In this document: one piece after another, positions 49,101 to 61,100 of the stretch | How positions within the stretch are numbered: the first letter of the stretch is position 1 | How the letters are laid out: every line of letters starts with the position of its first letter | Assembly (NCBI RefSeq): GCF_024868665.1 | Contig: NC_079910.1 | Coordinates: 14,880,902-14,944,901, forward strand | DNA: 64,000 bases | DNA from: Triplophysa rosa | Lineage: Eukaryota; Chordata; Actinopteri; Cypriniformes; Nemacheilidae | Direction of reading: 5' to 3' | Program-made: the position numbers and the translations under genes | Notes under the pieces: model-generated | Told to the model about the DNA's origin: nothing | Seen by the model: the letters and a program-made list of their open reading frames with translations, nothing else | Databases searched by the model: none

Positions 49101-52100
49101 ACTCACAACAGATGTACTGTAATTAAATGTACTGACAGTCCCAGTTATCATTTGTGCAGAAATAAAAATCATAGTCAACATGCATTAAAACCAAAAGAAA
49201 GAGTTGTCATATTTACTTAGTCATATTATTTTCTATGGTTTAGAAGGTCCCATATAAAGACATAAAGAGAACTTCAATTCAATTTCAGTCAATTCAATCT
49301 GATTCTGATTCTGATTAAGAAAATGATAAGACATGTATGTTTCCCAAAAGTTTATTCAGTTCCAATATTGCATGCATTGCCAAACCTAAAGAGGAGCTGA
49401 GTGAAGACATTTTTTTGGAAACTCACCAGGAGATCTTCAGGACAACCGTAGCTGATTCCTATACTCTTCATGGTCTTTATCTGAATGAAGCTCTTCAGGG
49501 ACTTGATGTATCTCATGCAGCCCTTTATGGAGCCACGCTTGGGAAACACACTCTTCAGACTGCAACGACACAAACAGAGTTTGAACACAAACAGCTTAAT
49601 CAGCAGCCCCTGAAGATAGGTGCGTCCCAAATCGTGCACTTATGCACTATTCTACCCCATTTTGTAGTTTAAAAAAATACTGTGAGTCCTGTGTTCACGT
49701 TCAAATTTCTCAAAAAGAAGTGCACTTTAAAGGGGTCATATGGCGGAGGTACGTGTTTTTCTGTGTTTTTGGAGTGTTATAAGTTGCCCATGCATGTATT
49801 AGACACGTAAAATTGCACAAATGAAAGTGTGGGAACAAAAGATGCATTCTATCTAAAAGCGAATGCTCAACCAGACTTGCCTGAAACGTCTCGTGTAACC
49901 ACACCCCGGCGAATCTACGTAACTTCGTAACATGATTTGACTAAGACCGCCCAAATCTACACGTAGTTAAGGTGGGCGTAATTGTAAATCTCATTGTATC
50001 GTCTGTCAGTACAATTGCTTTGGAACCTGACGTTCCGAATATGGTAAGAGGCGTTACATTTCCGTGAAATGCTTGCAGTATTTGACCAATCACTACGCAC
50101 TGGTTAACTGGCCAATCATAGCACACCTCGCTTTTCAGAGCGTTGAGCTTTGTAAAAAATCAGCGCGTATCAGAGAGGCGGGGCAAAGAGGCGATACAAA
50201 CATGCACGGTATGTGGAAAATACAACGTTTTTTAAACTTTAAATGGTGTACACACATTGCGTTACATCTAAAACAAACAATAATATTCGTTTTAGCCGTG
50301 CAATATGACTCCTTTAAGTACCCAGATGATGCACTCATTCAACCAAAAATATGAAGTGTGGAACTCCATGCACTTCACGCACTCAACGGTTGCAGTGTTG
50401 CTTACGTAGCGGAAGGGAGGCGGAGCTATCATACGCTGCGCGAGCAAAACTCTCCTGCAGAGTGATTACACTTCAATTTAATGCTGACTGAAGTCATGCT
50501 GAGCAAACAGATTCAAATTACATTAAATTAAATATTTTGTGATTTTTAAGGTCTTACTTTGGTCTATGGAGTGTCCAACAACAAGTTTACATACATACAA
50601 GGTGTAAAAACATTTTCATTTTCTATTATTATACGGTTCGTTGGAACGCTTGATTCTGATTGGCCAGTCGTGACATTTGCAGGTTCGTTATTCCCAGATA
50701 ACAACCTCTCAAAACTAATAACATACAGTAGCCCGGATGCAGCAAATCATTTTGACAAACTGAATATAAATATATCTTTTAATAACATATATGACATTAT
50801 ATTTACAAATGATTAAACCAAATTGCCTGTTCGTGAACGTCATTTCTTACCTTAAAACCGAAAGTAAACTGCTTTTCCTCGCATTCGGTAGAAATGAGCT
50901 AATAAAATATTTCAAATTCACATTTCATGTCCAGTTTTTTCTCATGTGGCAAGTAGCCGTGTGATAATGTACAAGCAACCTTACAAAAATAGGTAGTTAT
51001 TATTACCTTATTTCTTGACTGACTCTCAAATGATTCTTTCGGTAATTCATCCGTCTAATCCCCTCCTTTCTGTCAGCCTACTCTGATCTGATTGGTCAGA
51101 TGGTCTAGTCTGCTGTGATTGGTCACAAATGGAACGTAGGCGGGCATTACACCGAGTGACGCAAATCTGACCCGGAACTGAAATTAGAACGACAGACGTC
51201 TCGTTCGCATGGATTTTTATTGACATGCATTGTGTTGTGAGATTGACGTCATTTGCCCTCGTCTGGGAAACCTCACACACTTCCGGTTAGTATAAAACCG
51301 TTTAGTATTCCATCTGGGACGATACTACTCTTCTTAAATTCATACACTAGATGGCTGAGTGCATAGTTTGTTATTTGGGACACAACTTATGACTTCTTAA
51401 TGGAACTGTTGCCATGGTTACCTCTCAGGCATCTGATCCTCGGGTACGCCACCCAGGAAGTAGCTATGTGTGAAGTTAAGTTCTTTGCTTGAAAGGGTGT
51501 AGACCTTCTGACGGCCTATCCTCACCATCATTTCATCGTTGCCGAGTCGAAAGATAACATCCAGCTACAAAACACAAAGAGTAAATGACATGTAATAGCA
51601 TTAATTTCGCCAGACCCTGGTTAACGATATGTAATTTTATACAAATATTAGAATTTTTTATTATACTTTTATAACACAACATTTAAATGTTTCATTTTTG
51701 TCATTAATGTAGTGGAATGTGACTTACAAACTTCGACTGAGCGTCAGCAATTGCTTTTTTAGACAAATCATCGAAGTGACTTGTCATTGTTCCCTCAACA
51801 TTATGGAAGACCTTAAGAAGACCTTCATGCATGGCCACGCACACAAATTTATCCTGAGAAGAAATTCACAGGGACCAAACACATGAACACACTGCAATAT
51901 ATTTCGAAATGTCAGTAATAATGTGAGAAATGATGGTCGCTGGCTCACCCCTCTGTGGAACAACAGCAGAATTCCATCCTGCGAGATGAGTTTGACATAC
52001 TGCTCGAACTGCCGATCGTCTTTCTGAGTGTTGAACTCAACTTCAACATAACCCGAACCATCAAAATACACACCGTCAACAACCCATTCCGGTGTGTTTA

Positions 52101-55100
52101 CAGGCCTCTTCCTGTTTTAATTCATGGAAGTAATTATAACAAGCCCTGTCACACACACTGTGGGTTAAGCAAGATAATGAGACACTACAAATGATGCAGT
52201 TCTTGGTTTCTAGTCAAACTTGGTTTCTTTCATGAAAAGTTATTTGGATTAGTTCAAGTTACTATTAATTACTGACACGGAACATAAACTGGAGACCATT
52301 TAATATACTGAATACTGACTAGCAAATATTTGGACAAAATTCAAAAGAACACTTAGGGATACCATAGATTACTTCATGCAGATCTTATGATTTAAAACAG
52401 GTTTTTCCCTCTCTCACCTTGAACATGGCAGGTCAGTTGTGGTGTTCATCTGAAACGTTTCCTCAAAGTTATAGAGACTAATGAGCTCTTCATTCAGACT
52501 CAGCAACTCAACGCATCCTGTGAAGAAGCTTGTGGACGACGTGTTAAAACCCGCTGGAGGCTGCACATGTGAGAGAGGAGAGCAAAAAACATATGTGCAA
52601 ATCGAATTTTTTGCATATATGAGCGAACGTTACTATACTGGTCTCTAGATATAGCTCTAGTTTTAATAGTTTGGCATCAGTTGGTTTAAATGTTGACGTT
52701 TTTTCATCACAAACGTTCAAATCAACACAATTGAGAAGTAATCTACCGAATGAAATTCAATTCATTACTTACTTGAAATGTGCTGGGGTAACCGCCGACA
52801 TAAAACACGGTCTCCTCGGCTGGTAAGTTGAGTAGGCCATTTTCTCCACCAGCTACCATGCTTTTCTTAAATATATTTGTGCCTTCTGAATCAGTGGCCA
52901 TTGCCATCTGACCGTACTGAAGAGTCCTGCATACACACAATATATAGGAGTCGATATTTTTGACTTGACATAAGAAAGCTCAGTTGATTCGAAAAACTTC
53001 AAGATGATGGCAAGCTTGTTCCTCACCTCTCCAGGGCGAGTTGGTTGAAGTAATCTGTATTCACGCTCATTGGCATTAGAACATCTGCTGTATCTCCTCC
53101 CACGTTAAAGTACCAGCGCAGATTTGTCCCCTCCAGCTTCATTGCCATATAGTCTTTAGTAGACTACAGACGTACGGTATAGAAACATGAGGGTTTATAT
53201 TTATGTTTCATTACACACTTTTACATTTATCAATTTATTTGAGAAGTCTAACTTACATCTTTGTTGCCGAGATAGAAGACAAACTGAGGTTTGGAGGGTT
53301 CGGCTTGGCGGCGTCTGCGTTTGGTACGGGGAAGCTTGACGTATATCTGTAGATTCGAATAGGCTGCCAGGTCGGCCACGTTTTTGGGCGTCCTCACCTG
53401 TACTCCAGAGTTGCCATTAAACTGCATGGACACGCTCACCTGAGGGACAAAAAGGCGAGTCACTGCCTGTCAAAACTATATCATCCGATTTAGCGGTTTT
53501 GCTGACATTCCCATGACGTTATGAAAACATAACGTTTTTAATGTTCCTCTAACAATGTAAGAATATAATTTTTTAACATAGTTTTCATAATGTTTAAAAA
53601 TGACAATGTTGATAAAATGCTCTTTTGACGTTACTGCAAGAACATTTTTGATAACTCAAACCCAAACATTATTGTTATTATTGTAAACTAAAACTGCTAA
53701 AACATTTCTGTTAATCAAAGTCAATCAAATCAAAAATCAGCCTAATATTATTGGAAAAAATAAATTCAACAAAATTAGAAATACTGCAATTATCAATAAA
53801 CTGAAATAAAATGAATACAATCATTAGTAGTCGTTTAGATCTTCTAAAGAGTTTTACCTTGTTGGCAGCGTTGCGAGCCTGCTCGATAAGCTGTCGGATC
53901 TTCTGGATGCTGTCTGAGATGTTGGATGGCTGAAGTGAGTTGTTCTGCAGTCGGTCTAGTTTCTCCATCAGCAGTGGAAGAGTGTCGCTCAGGGCCGCCA
54001 CTGTAGGAACGCATAAAACTTCATATTAAACTAGCACAACACACACGGACGTGCAAGAACATGCACATATGAACACGCACCTGACACATTGGCGTCGTTC
54101 AATGCTTTGTTGATATCGTCACTGGAGGCGTTGGAATCTCCATACTGCTTTTGCCATTCCTCAAGCTGCTTTTTTAGAGGAACCAGCGAGTCGCTGACAT
54201 TAGTGGCTGTGTTGTTAGCCTGCTCCACCGCGCTCTTAGCATCTGCAATGTCCTTCCCTATGTCATCTGTAACACAGCAACACATTTACATCAGGGTTTC
54301 CTTTCAGGGATACTACATTTCAATAATGTCCTTTACCAAACTTAAGCACTTTATATTAAAATCTGAAAAGTCTACTTTTTATGTACATCTTAAAAAGATC
54401 AATCACACCAAATAAAGTATACTTGATAATAAAGTCTATGTATATCTGGGCTATACTTGTACTTCATCTTCTGATGGCGATATACTTAAAAGTATAATGA
54501 AGCATTCTAAGTATACTCTGCTTGGTAGTTGTGTTTACTCTTATGTTTTAGTAGCCTGTTAAAAATGATTTTAGTTTTATATACCGTTTTATAAACTTTC
54601 ATGTTCAGGTTAAAATACACTTAAAGTTAGATTATACGTATAAAAATGACCTACCTAAAAAAGGAAATGCAAAAACAATATATAAACTCTAAACTATAAG
54701 TCTGATGTTAAGTTCACTTAAAGAAAACATACAAGTATACAGTGCTTGCAGTATAAAAACTACAAAACTAGTAGTTTACTAAAAGTATACTACAAAGTGT
54801 GCTTTCATTATTAACTAAAAATGCGCTACAAATATTGAACTAGTAAACTAGCTGTCCAGTATATCAATAAGTTCACTTGCAGTATAGTTGCAGTACAAAT
54901 GAAAAATCTAGTTGTAAACTGGTTGTGTACTTTAGGCTTAGTACTAAATAAAGTACACTCAAAAGCATACTTTTATAAACTTAACTATTTATAAACTAAA
55001 AAGTGGGCCAATTTATATTACACGTACAAGTATACTTCTAGTATACATTGACATTAGTATACTTGCTACATAAAGTATAGTTAAAAATGTGCTACTAATT

Positions 55101-58100
55101 ATAGCTAAATGTGCTAAAAAGTATACTTAAAATGAACATGAAGTATACTCATTTTTGGTAAGTGGTCCTGACATTTCTAATCGCTGATGTTCAATGTCTG
55201 ACTTCATGCGTTTTGATTAAGGCATAAATTATGTTTAAATGGACGCTAGCTGCATCCATGTAATGTCAGCAATACGAGTTTCCATAAACCAAGTATTGAC
55301 CAGTGTTACAATTCATAACAGTTGCGCCAAAAACATTGACATTGACCTCGACTAAAGTTGAGCTTATCCTGGATGTTTTTCAGGTCATCGAGCATCCTGT
55401 CTTTTTTCTCCACAGCGTCCTGCAAACTCTTCTTTATGGAGTCCACACGGGGCGTCAGATCTGTCAAATCAATTCAAAACATCAATTCACGCTTAATTGC
55501 TAATGTGATTTGGAGAACTGCCCGCTCTGAGCGTTCTTACTTTCACTGTTGTTCTTTTGCTTCTCTGCCTCAGTCAGGAGATCCATACTCTGGTTCTTCA
55601 ACGTGGCAGCGTTTTGGGCCAGATCATCATCAATTATGTTCTGAATCACATACAGAAATAATAACTCAACGTACAGAATGAGATCTCAGCTTAACGTTTT
55701 AAGATGAATAAAAGTGAGAGTATTTTGAAACGAAGCATGTTTGTCTGTACCTTCAGAGCCTCTGTGGCAGATTCGTTGGCTTTCTTAGCTGCAGTCTCCG
55801 CTTCCTGCACGCTATCTATAATGTTGGTGTACGTACGAGATGCATTCAGAGCTCGCTGTATGAAACCATTCTGGTTGGAGCCGGATATGAGACTGTACAG
55901 GAAAAACGCATATTTAAAAGCGCATCGTCTCATTTGCTGTCATATGAATTCTAATGATGACATCAGCATCCTCCATTCAACATATCCAATGACTGACTGC
56001 TACAACACGCACACACCTGGAAATATTGTTGGCCAGCTGGTCGAGCATTTCAGCGTGTTTCTCCGCAGCCTCCACCAGGGGAATTTTAGCGGCGGACGGA
56101 GCATACTTTTGCACTTTCTCAGCCAGCGGCTTCCTCGCTCCATCCAGCTGAGCCGCCAGACGCTCGTACTCCTGAAAGACATCACATCGGTCACGCACGT
56201 TGCACTCGATGAGGTCCATGTGTGCTAAGACGTGATGCGATTTGATTTTGCGTGTACAATCGTGTACCTCTTTGGAGTCTTGGAGCATGGAGAGCAGATC
56301 GTTGACCTGGGTCACATCATCTTCTGCCATCTGTAACTGCTGCTCCACTTCCTTTTGCTTCTCGAGCAGGTCATTCATTATTTTCTAGATGATCAGACGA
56401 TGTTTGAGAGTGATATAGGAGGACAGATTTTCCAAAGAAACCATTTGTGTGCTAGACTGTGTCAGGCACGTGTAAATCTGTGGTGTGTGTTACCTGAAGC
56501 TCATCCAGGTGTTTCTGGTTGATGTTGTTGGCCTCAACAGTGTGTGCAGTGTTATTGACCGCTTCATTCAGAGCGTCTCTCAGGTCCATGAGCTGCTGGT
56601 TAAACTGGCTCAGTTTGTTTTTGATGTTCTTCGCCAGATCATCATTGTTCAGTGTCCGGTTCGCCATGTCGTTCTTCACACGATCTACCACTATAGGAGA
56701 CAGAAACATCAGTCGTGACATCAGCTACTCTAAGAAATGGTCCACATCTACATCATGTACGGCGCTTTTCCACTGCATAGTACTGCAGCTCACTTTTGGG
56801 GGGTTTTCCACTTGGTACAGTACCTGGTACCTGATACTTTTTTTAGTACCACCTCGGTTGAGGTTCCAAGCGTACTGTACCGATACCAAAATGTGACGTG
56901 TTTACACACAGATCCCTGATTGGGCAGAGAGAATCATTACCAGCGTCATTGGATTTGCAACACATGAATACGCATTTTAATACGTAATATTGCCATTTCG
57001 TTATATGCTTCGTGACAGTAAAATAGTGATCGAGACCCTTAATGCAATGCTAAATGCTAAATTAGCCTACCCTCGTGCGCCGTCGAGCAAACCAAATGAT
57101 CGTAGTGTGCTATTTGCTGTAAGATTTCCCAAACTCTCTGGTATTTTAGCAGTATTTTGTTTTGCTGCCATCCGCGTGTGTTTGTCGCGTTCAAAATGAT
57201 GCTACGGCAGTAGAGGCGGTGCAACCATGACGATAAGTTTATAATCCCTACCCACTTTGAAGCGGTGCTAACCTGCTGTGGAAAAGCAAAGTGAGCCGAA
57301 GTGAAATGAGCTGTACCGGGCCGAGTCGTACTAAACCTGAAGGTACCATGCAGTGGAAAAGTGCCAATAGTGTAACACAATGCTTCTCAAACTGTGGGCA
57401 GCAGACCCCGGTGGGCACTAAAGGTATTGCAGAGGGGCAATACAGTAGCAGTACTGCAGAGGGACGAAAGCTAACTTCGGGCAAGGCGCGTGGGTCAATG
57501 AAACCGTCTATATTTTACTGCCAGACAAATATGGGGGTTTGAAGCTTTTGGGGGGATTTTGCCCCTTTGAACTTCAGGAAGCTAGAACATATATTTTCTT
57601 CCTAGTTGTATTGTAATTCTCAGTTTAATATGAAATGAAAAGAGTTTCGGTCACTCACAATTGTTGGCCTGGTCCAGCTCATTTTCTGCAAGTCTCTTCT
57701 GGAAGTCAAAGGTCTTGAAGCGCATGTCTCTGAGCATGGACTCCATCTCGGATATCATCTGAGCCAGTTCCTTTTCATTTACCACCTTGCTTTCATTCTG
57801 TGCTGTCTGGTTCACCTGCAGTATAAGGCCTACAAACAGATGGGACTACATTATGAGTGTCGCTCTATACAAAAGATGCTACTTGAAAATACATGACTGG
57901 CACCAGACAGAGTTGTCAATATGTCTCTATCAGCACAGCACGCTATCACGCTTGTTGTGATAAATTGTTGTGTTGCAAGTGTCTTTTTTTTAGTCTGAGG
58001 CATCTCTGAATTATGTCGATCTGAGGAATGAAATAATCTAGCCGTGATAACACTGGCCTTGATGTTGTACCTTTCACATTTCCCATGATGGCCTTGATAA

Positions 58101-61100
58101 AGCCGAGTAGGTCTTGTGCTCTGCCGTGTGTGGAGTTAGTGTTGTCCTCCACATCCGTTCCCTTCTTTTGTGTGACTGAGGCCTAAAACACAAACAGCCA
58201 GGTCAATACGGTCACATACAGACCACATCTAGATCACCGGAAGATTTCTTTACCTTCTCCTCTAACTCTTTAATATCTGAATCAATGATCTGCAGCTCTC
58301 CATCCAGCATGTCGGCCTGGCTCCTGCTCTCATCCAGACTGCTGTTGTAGTTTCTTATAGCACTCTGTTAAGATTGGGACTTCCGGTTAGTAAAATAATG
58401 CCCACGTTGTTTTGTGTGTTTGTGTGTGAGACAGAAGGAGACTCACATCAATAGCCTCCATAGACACATTAAGTCGGTTTAGCTGAGCCCAGGCGAAGGA
58501 GCTAGCATTCAGACTGGTCATCTGCTGGGCAACAGACTCATAAAGCTGGTTCATCCTGTCCAGATCGTCCAGCAGCACCAACACACAGCTGTCACAGGCT
58601 ATAAACAACCAAAAAACAACATCTAAAGTGAAACAGACCCAGCATTCTGTGGAATTCTCTCAATGTCTGTGATGTCTCAATTATGAAGATCTCAATATGA
58701 ACTCAACATTTCTCATCAACCAAATCCAGATTATTTAACCCATACAATCTATTTATATTATTTATATAAATTGTTCATTTGATATTTTCATATTATTATC
58801 TGTTTACCTATAATCTATTTATTGAACACCTCCATACTCTTCATGTATTTTAACAATTGTCACATCTGTTTCTATTTTATTTCACCCATGCAAAAAACGT
58901 CTAAGACTAAATTGATACTTCCATGAAACACAACTGAGAACTCCATGAAATCTCTATTTGAACAATAGAATAATGATATGGGTAATAACTGAACAAGAAA
59001 ACCGTATAAGTGAATGTCTGGGAAACAAACAAATTAATGAAGAAACGAACAAGCAAACAAATGTAACAACGAATGAATACACAAACAAACAATGAGTGAG
59101 TAAATGTAGGACTGGATTCATGAATAATTTAGAGTTTATTTGTAAAATACATTTTTCACAAACGTTTTTTATGATGTTATCATGTTTTTATTGGGTTAGT
59201 TAGCAGTTTTTTTTAGTTATTATTACTAATAATATAAATATTACTTGGAATGCACAATAAAATATGATCATTTAAAAGTTAAAAACTGAGTTATCTCTTC
59301 AATTGTATAGACTGTTTCATCGGACGCACGCGCCAGGAGTGCAGTTATACCTTCCGGTCTGTGTTTAGCTATTGTCTAGTAATATAACAATTTATTTTTA
59401 TTTTACTTAATTTATGTTAATATTAATTTATATTATTATTTTATTTTATAATAATTGTATTAAATAAACGATGTTTGTTGTAAGTTCATTTTATTAAATA
59501 AACAATTTGTTGAATGGGTCCTGTAGTTTGGTCGCATATAAAGAAACCGTATGGTACATTGACATCTAGCGGTTGAGCCTGGTATCGCAGTCTAAAGTCA
59601 AAATATTGGAGAGACAAGTTTAGCCAAGTAACAGTTCTTCTCGGTTTCTTTTGCTTGTTATCAGAAATAATCTACAGGCACTCTATTATTTGTGAATGTG
59701 TACCGGAAGTTAAGTGCAGCCCACGAACGCGCGCATGATTTACCTATAATAAATAGATTATAGGTAAATCAATGAATCATTGAATGAGTCACAAGTAAGT
59801 GAATGAAGTAATACTGACGTTCGCAGTGGACATCTGTTCTGTGTTGCACAGGGACGCTGTGTGTACTAATACACGTGTCACACTGTCTTCCTGTTAGACC
59901 TTCTGCACATCGACACTCCCCACTGCGAGGATCACAGTGACCACCCTTACAATCACATTCTACACAAACACACACACACAATTAAAAAAATCAACTGGGA
60001 CTTTGTAGACAAATTACAAAAAGAACATTACTGCACAAAGAATGCTGGGATTGATTTTAATAGTCAAAAAGTGACCTATTAATGTACATGTATGTGCACT
60101 TACTCCTGCAGCCATCAGGGCCGTAGTCCCAGTAACCCGGTGCACACTGACGGCAGTTCGGCCCGTTCACTCCAGTCCGACAGGAACACGATCCGTTGAC
60201 GGGGTCACACGGCTGAACCAGTGCCGCCGCTGCATCGCATTCACACTTGTGGCAACCAGCGCACGAATCAAAGCCAAACGCACCGTTCTGAAAAAATCAA
60301 TGAATCAATGATCTCATAGAAAACAATACAAAAACACAAAAACAGAAAAGGGCATATACCTCACAGCGGTCACAATGGGCACCCACCACGCCAGGCTTAC
60401 AGCGACACTGACCGGTGTGAGGGTCACAGCGATCAGTGCCACACGGAGAACAATTGCATCCTAGGATAAACAAATTCAAAGTCATGAGAAACTTGACGAT
60501 TATAACGAAACACTAAATCCCAGTCCAGATATACAGTAAATGTGTTCATACGGGTGCAGTTCTTGGCAGTGATGGCGTCTCCGTAGTAACCCGGGGCGCA
60601 GATTTCACAGTGCGGCCCGGCGGTGTTGTGCATGCAGCTCTGACACTCTCCTGTCAAAGGATGGCAGTCGCTGAACAGCATGTTGGGGTCTGAGTTACCG
60701 TTGCAGTGGCACGGTTGACACGTGCTGCCGATCACTACAGGGTTTCCATAGTAGCCCGGGGCGCACCTGCATCAGGTCCAAACATCACACGTCATCAATC
60801 ATTTTTCAGTTTTGTAATTGAGGATAATTAATACAAGTTGCATGCTTGTACCTCTCACACTTGAATCCGGCATAGCCAGGCATGCACAGACACTGCATGT
60901 TATTGCGCTTCTCCACACAGCGAACGGCAAAACTGAAAACAAGACCGCGTGTACAACATTTTTTACTGTGAAAAAAATACATCGCGAAACATTTTCTGGA
61001 GATTTACTGTTTAAGAAGCAAAATCATGCATATGACTTGTACTTTTAAGTTTTAAGAATTCAACTTAGGATATATTTTTTCCTCTCATAAATTTGTCAAA

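Larger units (their letters stand above)
46682..53439 (-). other. lama5: lama5 LG1-LG3 region
   Basis: Exons from 53439 down to 46682 encode the three proximal LG domains, the integrin-binding part together with the coiled-coil end. LG1 begins [16 protein letters not shown] and closes with [17 protein letters not shown]2 has [15 protein letters not shown] and closes with [17 protein letters not shown]3 begins [19 protein letters not shown] and closes with [12 protein letters not shown]. The exon at 53439-53257 contains an unusual basic run, [12 protein letters not shown], within LG1. Confidence 0.88.
53858..58598 (-). other. lama5: lama5 coiled-coil (domain I/II) region
   Basis: Twelve exons encode the long heptad-repeat helix that assembles with the beta and gamma chains. 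It starts with [20 protein letters not shown] directly after the last EGF-like repeat, the typical domain II start. It continues through Leu-, Glu-, Lys- and Ala-rich segments and ends [20 protein letters not shown] before LG1. No proline-rich break was noticed apart from APSAAKIPL near exon 56171-56017. Confidence 0.88.

Noticed and set aside
54340..55165. CRISPR-like array
   Set aside because: Motif spacing is irregular, the repeat is short and palindromic, and this is vertebrate DNA.
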